Assembly: GCA_965200525.1 (NCBI GenBank) | Contig: OZ241368.1 | Span: 6,882,001 to 6,946,000, forward strand | Length of the DNA: 64,000 nt | From: JANNPJ01 sp965200525 | GTDB taxonomy: Bacteria; Actinomycetota; Actinomycetes; Actinomycetales; Kineosporiaceae | Direction: 5' to 3' | In this document: positions 1 through 7,920 of the stretch, piece by piece | Layout of the letters: each line of letters starts with the position of its first letter | Numbering within the stretch: the first letter of the stretch is position 1 | Program-made: the position numbers and the translations under genes | Notes under the pieces: model-generated | Database searches by the model: none | What the model saw: only the letters and a program-made list of their open reading frames with translations | What the model was told of the DNA's origin: nothing

Positions 1-698
1 TTGCCCCGGTGACGTGTGATCAGGCCCTCGGCCACGGCGTCGGCCACCACGCGGGTCAGCAGCGTGACCGAGCGGATCGCGTCGTCGTTACCGGGGATCT
101 TGTAGTCGACCTCGTCCGGGTCGCAGTTGGTGTCGAGGATCGCTACCACCGGGATTCCGAGCTTGCGGGCCTCGTCGACGGCGAGGTGCTCCTTCTTGGT
201 GTCGACGATCCACACCGCGCTGGGCACCCGGGCCATGTCCCGGATCCCGCCGAGGGTCTTGGCCAGCTTGTCGCGCTCGCGGCGCAGAACGAGCAGTTCC
301 TTCTTCGTCATGCCGCTCTTGGCGACGTCGTCGAAGTCGACCAGCTCGAGTTCCTTGAGCCGCTGGAGCCGCTTGTGCACGGTCTGGAAGTTGGTGAGCA
401 TGCCACCCAGCCAGCGCTGGTTGACGTAGGGCATCCCGACCCGGGTCGCCTGCTCGGCGATGGGCTCCTGGGCCTGCTTCTTCGTGCCGACGAAAAGGAT
501 GCTGCCGCCGTGGGCGACGGTCTCCTTGACGAAGTCGAAGGCGTTGTCGATGAACGACAGCGACTGCTGCAGGTCGATGATGTAGATGCCATTGCGCTCG
601 GTGAGAATGAAGCGCTTCATCTTCGGGTTCCAGCGGCGGGTCTGGTGTCCGAAGTGGACACCGCTCCCGAGCAGCTGGCGCATCGTGACGACGGCCAT
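1..698 (-). CDS. rpsB: 30S ribosomal protein S2, 3' end cut by window edge
   Basis: Structural protein of the small ribosomal subunit. The reading frame runs from ATG (698-696) off the left edge with no stop, giving about 232 residues of a protein usually 250-300 long. The N-terminus MAVVTMRQLLGSGVHFGHQT and the later stretch RWLGGMLTNF are classic S2 signatures, followed by the conserved VPSAVWIVDTKKE and IPVVAILDTNCDPDEVDY blocks. A purine-rich AGAAAGG lies about 8 nt before the ATG on the minus strand. In actinobacteria tsf normally follows, which would lie outside the window. Identity is certain; only the C-terminus is missing. Confidence 0.97.
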   Translation of the reverse strand, partial: MAVVTMRQLLGSGVHFGHQTRRWNPKMKRFILTERNGIYIIDLQQSLSFIDNAFDFVKETVAHGGSILFVGTKKQAQEPIAEQATRVGMPYVNQRWLGGMLTNFQTVHKRLQRLKELELVDFDDVAKSGMTKKELLVLRRERDKLAKTLGGIRDMARVPSAVWIVDTKKEHLAVDEARKLGIPVVAILDTNCDPDEVDYKIPGNDDAIRSVTLLTRVVADAVAEGLITRHRG

Positions 699-718
699 GG
701 TGGTGCCTTTCTGGGGCA

Positions 719-749
719 GCGCTCCTGTCGGCTCAAAGACAGGGAGCGC
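719..749 (-). other. Hairpin in the presumed rpsB leader
   Basis: The arms GCGCTCCTGTC (719-729) and GACAGGGAGCGC (738-749) pair over 11 bp with one bulged G and an 8-nt loop. It sits 21 nt upstream of the rpsB start on the minus strand. Many r-protein genes have structured leaders used for feedback control; whether this one acts that way is inference. It could also be a processing or stability element. Confidence 0.4.
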
Positions 750-1071
750 ACTCGGTTGATCACGGCTCCCGGTCGGGGGCCGTGCCTGGTGACTGCGGTG
801 GGTCACGACCAGCACCCGGGCGTCATACGCCGAGCACCGGACCGAGCGACTCACCCCGCTCGCCGAGCTCGATCGGATGATCGAACCCGTGGGCGGTGAG
901 CAGGCACGCGAAGTCGACCGACGGAGCCGGTCGCGGTTGGAGTCTACCCGTCCCCGGGCGCCGGTCGGGCCAACGCCCGTCGTGGGCGCCGAGCCGGGCG
1001 GATCCCGCCGGGTGGACAGGTGCGTCAACCCGGCACGGGGCCGGAACATTTCCGGCCCCTCGGCCGACGTC

Positions 1072-1077
1072 TAGGGT
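1072..1077 (+). promoter_or_regulatory. Probable -10 hexamer of a leaderless transcript
   Basis: TAGGGT fits the actinobacterial -10 pattern TANNNT and ends six bases before the ATG at 1084. That spacing puts the transcription start on or next to the start codon, so the mRNA would be leaderless. No Shine-Dalgarno sequence precedes the gene. No good -35 is seen. Confidence 0.5.
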
Positions 1078-1083
1078 GGGCCC

Positions 1084-2274
1084 ATGATCGACGGCTCCTG
1101 GCGTGACGTGGCGGCGGCGACCGGGTTGCTCGGGCCCGACGGTCGGGCCGCGGCCACCATCTTCGCCCGGATGAGCGCGCTCGCGGTCAGCACCGGGGCG
1201 ATCAACCTGGGCCAAGGCTTCCCGGACTCGGACGGCCCGGTCGAGGTGCTCGAGGCGGCCGTGAGCGCGATCCGGGACGGCGCCAACCAGTACCCGCCCG
1301 CCCGGGGCGTGCCGGCCTTGCGGGAGGCCGTCGCCGAGCACCAGCGCCACTGGTACGGCCTCGAGGTCGACCCCACGACCGAGGTGCTGGTGACGGCGGG
1401 CGCCACCGAGGCCCTGGCGTCGACCGTGCTGGCCCTGTGCTCCCCCGGCGACGAGGTCGTCGTGCTGGAGCCGTTCTACGACTCCTACGCCGCGGCCATC
1501 GCCCTGGCCTCGGCGGTGCGCCGGACCGTGCCCCTGACCTGGCCCGACTACCGGTTGCCGGCCGATCGGCTGGCCGCCGCGGTGACCGACCGGACCCGGC
1601 TGCTGCTGATCAACAACCCGCACAATCCGACCGGGCGGGTGCTGGACCGGTCCGAACTGGAGGCGATCGCCCGGGTCGCGATCGAGCGAGACCTGCTGGT
1701 GGTGACCGACGAGGTCTATGAACACCTGACCTTCGGCGATCGCCGCCACGTGCCGTTGGCCACCCTGCCCGGGATGGCCGACCGGACGATCACCATCTCG
1801 TCGGCGGGCAAGACGTTCGCGGTGACCGGCTGGAAGATCGGCTGGCTGCACGCCCGGCCCGACCTGGTCGACGCGATCGCCACGGTCAAGCAGTTCCTCA
1901 CCTACGTGAACGGCAGCCCGTTCCAGCCGGCGGTGGCGATCGGCCTCGGCCTGCCGGATCCAGTGATCCGCGGCATCGCGACCGATCTGCGGGCCCGCAG
2001 CGAACTGCTCACCGAGGGGCTGCTGGCGGCCGGGTTCGACGTGCGGCCCAGCGACGGCACCTACTTCGTGATCGCGGACGCCGCGGGCCTGGGCCATGCC
2101 GACGCGGTGGAGCTCTGCCAGGAACTGCCGAAGCTGGCCGGTGTGGTGGCGGTGCCGGTGTCGGCGTTCCATGACGACCCGTCGCCGGCCCGGTCGCTGG
2201 TGCGGTTCGCCTGCTGCAAGCGGCCCGAGGTGATCGAGGAAGCGGTTCGGCGGCTGGCCGTGCTCAAAGGATGA
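1084..2274 (+). CDS. PLP-dependent aminotransferase, class I/II
   Basis: A 396-residue fold-type I aminotransferase transferring amino groups between amino and 2-oxo acids in the cytosol. Family landmarks: INLGQGFPDSDGP near the N-terminus, NNPHNPTGR (from residue 177), DEVYEH with the pyridine-binding Asp near 209, SSAGKTF with the PLP Schiff-base Lys at 243, and VRF with the substrate-carboxylate Arg near 374. The GQGFPD start is typical of the kynurenine/methionine aminotransferase and putative DapC group, so lysine biosynthesis is possible but not shown. It is divergent from rpsB, alone in its orientation, and probably leaderless (TAGGGT six bases before the ATG). Class is certain, substrate is not. 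Confidence 0.9.
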   Translation: MIDGSWRDVAAATGLLGPDGRAAATIFARMSALAVSTGAINLGQGFPDSDGPVEVLEAAVSAIRDGANQYPPARGVPALREAVAEHQRHWYGLEVDPTTEVLVTAGATEALASTVLALCSPGDEVVVLEPFYDSYAAAIALASAVRRTVPLTWPDYRLPADRLAAAVTDRTRLLLINNPHNPTGRVLDRSELEAIARVAIERDLLVVTDEVYEHLTFGDRRHVPLATLPGMADRTITISSAGKTFAVTGWKIGWLHARPDLVDAIATVKQFLTYVNGSPFQPAVAIGLGLPDPVIRGIATDLRARSELLTEGLLAAGFDVRPSDGTYFVIADAAGLGHADAVELCQELPKLAGVVAVPVSAFHDDPSPARSLVRFACCKRPEVIEEAVRRLAVLKG

Positions 2275-2399
2275 GCCCGGCTCGGCCGCGCGCCCGCTGG
2301 TGATGCGCCAGGTTCTCCACGGGATTTCTCGACGTGGGGTTTGTCCACAGATCGGCAATCACCGAGTGCTCGGGCCCGGATCGCGCCGACCCTGGACCC

Positions 2400-3183
2400 A
2401 TGCCACCCATGAGCGCCCTGATCGCGCTGACCGCCCTGTCACCCGCCGTTGTCCTGGCCGGATCGTCGTCGCCACCGGCTCGATCCCCGATGCCCGCTTC
2501 CGCGGCCGCAGTGGCATCCACGGCGCGGGCAGCACCGACGCCCCGGGCAGAACTCACGACCCGGGCCGCGCCGACGACCGGCGCGGGTTCGACGATCCGG
2601 ACGGGCCCGGTGGCCGACTGGGTCTGGCCGCTGATTCCACGACCGGCGGTGCTGCGTGGCTTTTCGGTCGGCCAGGCGGTCTGGTCGCCCGGTCACCGCG
2701 GGGTCGACCTGGCCGGGCCGGTCGGCGCCCCCCGTTCGAGCGCCGGCCGACGGCACGGTGTTCTTTGCCGGCGTCCTGGCCGGCCGGCCGGTGCTGAGCA
2801 TCGACCACGGTGCCGTGATCAGCAGCTTCGAGCCGGTCAGCAGTCCGTTACGACGAGGCACCGCCGTACACCGCGGTGAGGTCGTCGGCCGACTGGCGCC
2901 GGTTCCGGGTCATTGCTCACCGGTCGCCTGCCTGCACTGGGGCCTGCGGCGAAACGGTCGGTACCTCGATCCGCTCAGCCTTCTGCCCGGCCGTCGCGGC
3001 CCGCCGTCCTGCTGCCGCTGCGGTCCTGATCGGCCCCTCGACGTCAGCCACTTCCGACCTCAGCTACCCGACCTCAGCCACCAGACGACCCCAGCTGCCC
3101 GAGAGCCCGAGCCCCGCCACGCCGACCCCAGCCCGTCCGAGGGCCCGATCCGGTCGCTTCGGGTCTCGATGCCGGTCAGCTGA
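2400..3183 (+). pseudogene. Secreted M23-family peptidase, frameshifted
   Basis: The N-terminal part starts at ATG 2400 (alternative 2409) with a signal peptide (SALIALTALSPAVVLAG), then an Ala/Thr/Pro-rich linker and the start of an M23 domain (WSPGHRGVDLAGPVGAP). The match then moves to the next frame: VRAPADGTVFFAG, then CLHWGLRRNGRYLDPL. Removing one C from the C6 run at 2728-2733 restores one protein of about 260 residues. M23 enzymes cut peptidoglycan cross-bridges. The HxGxD-like motif is present, but the usual HxH pair reads CLH, so activity is doubtful anyway. An M23 gene is common beside rpsB/whiG in actinobacteria. The 3' end overlaps the whiG stop convergently by 8 bp. A sequencing error is the main alternative. 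Confidence 0.8.
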
Positions 3184-3997
3184 CCTCGGAGAGCTTGCCC
3201 CGCAGCTGCAGCACGGCCTTGGTGTGCATCTGACAGATCCGTGACTCGGTGACGCCGAGCACCCGCCCGATCTCGGCCAAGGTCAGACCCTCGTAGTAGT
3301 AAAGCGTGACCACGATCTTCTCCCGCTCGGGCAGCTGGTTGATCGCCCGGGAGAGCATGAACTTGGTCTCCTCGCTCTCGAACGCCGCGACCGGGTCCTC
3401 GGCCTTGGTGTCCTCGAGCGTGTCCACCAGCGACAGCTTGTCGCCCTTCTCGCCGCCGACGGTCAGCAACTCATCCAGAGCGACCACGTTGACGTACGAG
3501 ACCTGGGAGAAGACGGCGTGCAACTCCTCCAGGGTCATGCCCAGTCGCTCGGCCACCTCGGGCTCGGTCGGCGAGCGGTGCAGCTCGCCTTCCAGCGCCG
3601 CGTAGGCGCGCTCGACCTCGCGAGCCTTGTACCGGACCGACCGGGGAATCCAGTCGATCGCCCGCAGCTCGTCGATGATCGCGCCCCGGATCCGCGAGAT
3701 GGCGTAAGTCTCGAACTTGATCGCCCGATTGATGTCGAACTTCTCGATCGCGTCGATCAGCCCGAAGATGCCGTACGACACCAGGTCGGCCTGCTCGATG
3801 TTCGGCGGAAGCCCGACCCCGACGCGGCCGGCCACGTACTTCACCAGTGGCGAGTAGTGCAGGATCAGCCGCTCGCGGGTTCCCTGGTCAGCAGTCGACT
3901 TGAAGTTCTCCCACAGAGCACGCAAAGCCGCTTCGTTCGCCGCGACGGCATCCTGCGCGCTCACGGTGTCGACCAGCTCATCGCTGTCGGCAGTCAC
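3176..3997 (-). CDS. whiG: RNA polymerase sigma factor WhiG (FliA/sigma-28 type)
   Basis: A 273-residue group 3 sigma factor. Region 2 is clear (ERLILHYSPLVKYVAGRVGV, then SYGIFGLIDAIEKFD, around residues 42-90), followed by region 3 (HRSPTEPEVAERLGM) and region 4 with the helix-turn-helix LAEIGRVLGVTESRICQMH near the C-terminus. In Streptomyces WhiG commits aerial hyphae to sporulation and is held by the anti-sigma RsiG together with c-di-GMP; no rsiG is in this window. The start is GTG 3997 behind a GGGAGG-like site. It lies downstream of xerC on the same strand, the usual actinobacterial place. Whether this organism sporulates or uses it for motility cannot be read here. Confidence 0.93.
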   Translation of the reverse strand: MTADSDELVDTVSAQDAVAANEAALRALWENFKSTADQGTRERLILHYSPLVKYVAGRVGVGLPPNIEQADLVSYGIFGLIDAIEKFDINRAIKFETYAISRIRGAIIDELRAIDWIPRSVRYKAREVERAYAALEGELHRSPTEPEVAERLGMTLEELHAVFSQVSYVNVVALDELLTVGGEKGDKLSLVDTLEDTKAEDPVAAFESEETKFMLSRAINQLPEREKIVVTLYYYEGLTLAEIGRVLGVTESRICQMHTKAVLQLRGKLSEVS

Positions 3998-4032
3998 CCG
4001 GGCCCCTCCCTGCTTGGCGCGTGATTCATAGC

Positions 4033-5010
4033 TCAGGCCCGCGGGTGGGCCTGCCTGTAGCTGGCACGCAAACGGTCCACCGAAACATGCGTGTAGAGCT
4101 GCGTAGTCGTGAGCTTAGCGTGACCAAGCAACTCCTGTACGCTACGAAGGTCCGCGCCGCCGTCGAGAAGATGGGTCGCCGCGCTGTGCCGAAGGCCATG
4201 CGGACCTAATGACGGAGCGCCATCAATCTGTTCCAGAGCGTGATGTACCAGCTGCCGGACTTGTCGCTGGTCAATCCGCCCACCACGGCGCCCCAGGAAT
4301 GCGGCCGGCGGTGAGATCTCGGTCACCAACTGTGACCTTCCTTGGGCAAACCAGACGTCGAGCGCCTGCGCCGCCGGTACGCCATACGGGACGACTCGCT
4401 CGCGACTGCCCTTTCCGAGCACGCGGATCGTTCGCCGGCCGGGGTCGACGTCATTGAGATCCAGACCGCAGAGTTCACCCACTCGGACCCCTGTGGCGTA
4501 GAGCAGCTCGAGGATGGCGACGTCACGAATCGGGACCGGGTCGACACCGGCCAGCTCGGCCCGCTCGGCGGCCGCCCCCAGCGCGGCCCGCGCCTGGTCG
4601 GCCTTCAGCACTCCGGGCAGGGACGGCGTCCGGCGCGGGGCCTGCAGCCGTAACCCCACGTCGGTCGGCATCCGGCTGGTCCGGTACAACCAGGTGCAGA
4701 ACGAGCGGACGCTGGCCGCGCGCCGCGCCAGCGTCGCCCGGGCCTGGCCCTGGGCCACGAGGGAGGCCAGCCACGAGCGCAACGCGGCCAGATCCAGATA
4801 CTCCGCCATCGGAGGCGGCGACCCGTCCGCGTCGCCGGCGAACCGGCCCGGCCCCTCACCCGGGCCCTGGAGATGGCGAAGCAGGTCGCCGACATCGCCC
4901 AGGTAGGCCCGCACGGTGTGGGCCGAGAAGCCTCGTTCGGCCGCGAGGTACCGCTCGAATGCCCGCAGCACCTCGGGCGTGGTGGTCCGATCCGGCTGAT
5001 CTGGGGGCAT
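4033..5010 (-). CDS. xerC: Tyrosine recombinase XerC
   Basis: A 325-residue site-specific recombinase that resolves chromosome dimers at dif with XerD. The N-terminal SAM-like core-binding domain (LRAFERYLAAERGFSAHTVR) is followed by the catalytic domain with all expected residues: Arg in ATGVRVGEL, Lys in LGKGSRERVVP, His and Arg in HGLRHSAATH, His in LLGHAKL, and the nucleophile Tyr in TTQLYTHVS. I chose ATG 5010; an in-frame start at 5049 would overlap dprA by 8 bp and add 13 unconserved residues. It lies between dprA and whiG, as in many actinobacteria. It is intact although its upstream neighbours are damaged. Confidence 0.93.
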   Translation of the reverse strand: MPPDQPDRTTTPEVLRAFERYLAAERGFSAHTVRAYLGDVGDLLRHLQGPGEGPGRFAGDADGSPPPMAEYLDLAALRSWLASLVAQGQARATLARRAASVRSFCTWLYRTSRMPTDVGLRLQAPRRTPSLPGVLKADQARAALGAAAERAELAGVDPVPIRDVAILELLYATGVRVGELCGLDLNDVDPGRRTIRVLGKGSRERVVPYGVPAAQALDVWFAQGRSQLVTEISPPAAFLGRRGGRIDQRQVRQLVHHALEQIDGAPSLGPHGLRHSAATHLLDGGADLRSVQELLGHAKLTTTQLYTHVSVDRLRASYRQAHPRA

Positions 5011-5041
5011 CCGCCCACCGTCCACCCGGTGCGGGCCCAGC

Positions 5042-6161
5042 TCAAGCACCCGGGCCCGCGCCGCGCCGCCAGCCTGTGCTTTCGCGGACCGCCAGCCGCC
5101 TCAGTTCGAGCCGGCCCAGGGCGGCCAGCACGGTGTCGCCGTCCAGCCCGGCCACCTTGATCAGGGAGGGCAGCCCGGCCGGCCTCCGCAGCGGCAACGC
5201 GTCGAACACCCGCAGATCTCCTGGGCTCAGCCCGTCGTGGGCCGCCGCCGGCAGCGGCAGCAGGTCGGGCAGGTACTCCCCCATCGCTCCGGCCAGCTCG
5301 GCCAGTTCGGCGGCCGACGTCACACAGATCGCGCCGTCCCGGAGCAGTCCATGGCAGCCGTAGGACTGCGGTGAGGTCACCGGGCCGGGCACCGCGGCCA
5401 CCGGCCGGCTGAGCTTCTCGGCCCGGCCGGCGGTGGACAGCGAGCCGGACCGGTACCCGGCCTCGACCACCACCGTGGCCCGGGCCAGGGCGGCGATCAG
5501 GCGGTTGCGCTCGATGAACCGCCACCGGGTCGGCGACGACCCCGGCGGCACCTCGCTCACCACCGCTCCGACCTCAGCGATCCGGGCGATCAGCTGATCG
5601 TGCCCGCGCGGGTAGGGCCGGTCGACCCCGCAGGCCAGGACGGCGACGGTCGGGTCCGGAGGCAGCCAGTGCCCCTCGGTGGGCGGCGCCGTCGATGCCG
5701 AACGCGGCTCCGGAGACGACCGTGATGCCCTGCTCGGCGCACCCGGCGGCCAGATCGGCCGCGACCCGTTCGCCGTAGGCGGTCGACGCTCGGGCTCCGA
5801 CCACCGCCACCGAGCGCCGGCCGGCGGCGGCCAGGTCGAGCGGCCCCCGGGTCCAGAGGCAGAACGGGGCCTGCTCCTGCAGAGCGTCGAGACCGGTCGG
5901 CCACTGGGGGGCGCCCGGGATCAGGACCCGCCCGCCGAATCGCCGCACCGTGGCGAGATCCCGGACCGGGTCGAGATCCGGGAGCCTTGACTGCCATCGA
6001 CGGGGGCCGCGGTCGGCCAGCACCTGGGCCAGGGCATCGACCGGGCCGTGCTTGGCCACCAGTCTCTGAGCCTCGGCGTCCCCGGGTTCGGCCAGCCGGC
6101 TCCAGGCGACCCGGGCGGTTCGCTCGTCGGCGGCGTCGAAGGTGGCTCGGGCCCCGCTCAC
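5042..6161 (-). pseudogene. dprA: DNA-processing protein DprA, frameshifted
   Basis: DprA loads RecA on incoming single-stranded DNA during natural transformation. The start is GTG 6161, overlapping the comM stop as GTGA. The N-terminal part shows a SAM-like domain and the Rossmann-like core (VAVVGARASTAYGERVAADL, then VSGAAFGIDGAAHRGAL). Near 5652-5654 the frame is lost: the expected continuation TVAVLACGVDRPYPRGHDQL and then IERNRLIAALA and SGSLSTAGRAEK, with the C-terminal winged helix, lie in another frame ending at 5042. Dropping one base of the GGG at 5652-5654 (plus strand) restores a protein of about 372 residues. No in-frame restart keeps the core. It is either a true mutation or a one-base sequencing error. 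Confidence 0.85.
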
Positions 6162-6850
6162 CGCACGCCCCGCTGCCGCAGCATCAGGGCCAGGCCGACA
6201 TCGTCGCGGTCGGGGCGGGCTCGGTCGGCCAGATCGGCCAGGGTCCAGCCGAGCCGCAGCACCCGGTCGTACCCGCGGATGGACAGATGGGCCCGGTCGA
6301 GGGCGACGTCGACCTCGTGAGTGACCGCTGGCGGCAACCGCAAGGGCCCCCGCAGCCAGCCTCCGGAGACCTCGCCGTTGCTGGCCCACGGTGTGCCGGA
6401 CAGCCGTTCGCGCTGCACGGCCCGGGCTCGGGCGACCCGCTCGGCCACCGCGGCGGGGCTCTCGGCCGGTTCGGCGGCGGCCAGCTCGGCCCGCGACACG
6501 GCCAGCACCTCGACCTGGATGTCGACCCGGTCGAGCAGCGGGCCGGAAAGCCGGGCCAGGTACCGGCGCCGGGCGGCCGGGGCGCAGGTGCAGTCCAGGC
6601 CCGACCCGAAGCCGAGCCCGCAGGGGCACGGGTTGGTCGCCATCACCAACTGGAACCGGGCCGGGAAGCGAGCCGCGCCCAGCGCCCGGTGGATGACCAG
6701 CTCGCCCTGTTCGAGCGGCTGGCGCAACGAGTCGAGGACCCGGCTCTCGAACTCGGCCGCCTCGTCGAGGAACAGCACACCGCGGTGGGCTCGGGAGGCC
6801 GCCCCCGGATGGGGCAGCCCGGTGCCGCCGCCGACCAGCGACACCATGGT
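6158..6850 (-). pseudogene. comM: 5'-truncated ComM/YifB Mg-chelatase-like AAA+ ATPase
   Basis: Only the second half of the roughly 500-residue ComM/YifB protein remains. The preserved part starts at TMVSLVGGGTGLPHPG, keeps Walker B (GVLFLDEAAEF), the NPCPCG cysteine motif and the C-terminal Mg-chelatase domain (LDRVDIQVEV onward), and stops at 6158. The N-terminal Lon-like region and Walker A are absent; the yraN start is joined directly upstream. ComM is a branch-migration helicase that extends heteroduplex DNA in transformation, and without Walker A the remnant should be inactive. An ATG at 6847 could start a 229-residue fragment, but no ribosome site supports it. Confidence 0.85.
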
Positions 6851-7004
6851 CGCAGACCACCAGGCAGTCGCCGTCCAGCGCGACCACGTCGATCTCGCCC
6901 AGCGAGCACCGCCAGTTGCGGGTGATCACTCGCAGGCCCGCCGCCTGCAGATGGGCCACCGCGAGATCCTCGCCGTGCCGTCCCAGCGAATCCTTGACTC
7001 GCAT
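6851..7004 (-). pseudogene. 3'-truncated YraN/UPF0102 nuclease-like protein
   Basis: The first 50 or so residues of a YraN (UPF0102) protein are present from ATG 7004 with a strong GGAGG 8 nt before it: MRVKDSLGRHGEDLAVAHL, then NWRCSLGEIDVVALDGDCLVVC. The family is about 120 residues with a restriction-endonuclease-like fold, and this stretch holds only the first conserved acidic residues. After CLVVC the expected EVKTR block is missing and comM sequence starts in a different frame. Translation from 7004 would run on through comM out of frame and into the first half of dprA. The upstream gene on this strand is the zinc-ribbon gene at 7120. Confidence 0.85.
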
Positions 7005-7119
7005 CTGCGCCACCTCCTCAGCACCCGGCCAGCCTGGAGGTGAGGCGGCTCGGGCTGAGGCGGTGAGCGGGATCTGTGGACGACGGGTCGTTCGAGTCGG
7101 CTGTGGAGGAGAGGGCGAA

Positions 7120-7764
7120 CTACCTCATCGAGTGACCGCACTCGGAGCAGAAGGCCGCTCCCGGGGTGTTCTTCTCGTAACCGCAGGAGCGGCAGGACGA
7201 GACGACGACCAGCGACGTGCCGCAGGACGAGCAGAACCTGCCCCCCTCGACCTTGCCCTGGCAACCCGGGCAGGTGACCAGGGCCCGGTTCTCGATGTCG
7301 AGGTCGCTGACCCAGTCGAGGGTGTCGGCCTTCTGCTGGATCTGGCGCACCTGGGAGGAGGCCTGGGCCCGGGCGATCTCCTCGACCACCGACGGGGAGC
7401 AACGCAGGCACTGGCCGACCTGCTCGTTCCAGCAGACCTGGGCGCACATCCAGTCACCGCAGCCGCGGCACTGCCGGAACTCGCCGCGGACCTTCTCCAG
7501 CGCGTCCTTCATCGCCCGGTCCTTGGCCGCGGAGTTGGTCCCGCGGTTCCAGTCCAGCTGGTTGGCGATCTGGCTCAGCTTGTAGCCGCTGCCGCCGATC
7601 AGGTCGCCGACCCCGCGCAGGATGTTGCGGCCGAGGTCCATCTTGTCCCGGACGAACGGCGACCGGTGGCCGTTGCCGCACCGCTCGCAGACGAACTCGA
7701 ACTGGTACCCGTTCTGGTTGGACAGGTCCCGGACGTTGTCGGTGAAGGCAAATTGCTCAGGCAC
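7120..7764 (-). CDS. Multi-zinc-ribbon protein of unknown function
   Basis: About 214 residues from a GTG at 7764 (VPEQFAFTDN); no clear ribosome site, so the start is uncertain. Four cysteine clusters are visible: CERC near residue 30, CRGCGDWMC...CLRC in the middle, CPGCQG...CSSCG, and a C-terminal CRSCG...CSECG. The last two resemble double zinc ribbons found in many bacterial regulators and membrane-associated proteins. Between clusters is a helical segment with charged residues. There are no membrane segments. It lies between yraN and the divergent ABC operon. No enzyme signature is seen; protein or nucleic-acid binding is inference only. Confidence 0.75.
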   Translation of the reverse strand: MPEQFAFTDNVRDLSNQNGYQFEFVCERCGNGHRSPFVRDKMDLGRNILRGVGDLIGGSGYKLSQIANQLDWNRGTNSAAKDRAMKDALEKVRGEFRQCRGCGDWMCAQVCWNEQVGQCLRCSPSVVEEIARAQASSQVRQIQQKADTLDWVSDLDIENRALVTCPGCQGKVEGGRFCSSCGTSLVVVSSCRSCGYEKNTPGAAFCSECGHSMR

Positions 7765-7904
7765 GTCGGTCAGGTTAAACTTGGTTTCGCCCGGATGGGC
7801 CACCGGGGGCGGTCCAGTTCGCCGCCTGACGCCCGGCGGTGCGACCGATCGGAAAAAGGCCACAAAATGCCGTTGCGGGGGCGTGTGAGGTGCGCGACAC
7901 CCGC

Positions 7905-7910
7905 TAGGGT
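7905..7910 (+). promoter_or_regulatory. Probable -10 hexamer of the ABC operon
   Basis: TAGGGT is the same hexamer as before the aminotransferase gene. It ends ten bases before the ATG at 7921, so the transcript would have a leader of only a few bases. No ribosome-binding sequence lies in the gap. No convincing -35 is seen. Confidence 0.45.
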
Positions 7911-7920
7911 TTGAGCCGCC

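Larger units (their letters stand above)
699..1083. promoter_or_regulatory. Divergent intergenic region between rpsB and the aminotransferase
   Basis: This 385-bp gap separates rpsB (minus) from the aminotransferase gene (plus). On the rpsB side it holds a hairpin (719-749) in the presumed 5' leader. On the other side a TAGGGT hexamer (1072-1077) lies just before the plus-strand start codon. No credible extra reading frame is visible. It must contain the rpsB promoter, but I could not pick a convincing -35/-10 pair for it. Confidence 0.6.

Noticed and set aside
5574..7013. One long 479-codon open frame on the minus strand as a single novel protein
   Set aside because: Its start is YraN, its end is the first half of DprA, and the middle is comM read out of frame. 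It is a product of the deletion and lack of stops in GC-rich DNA.
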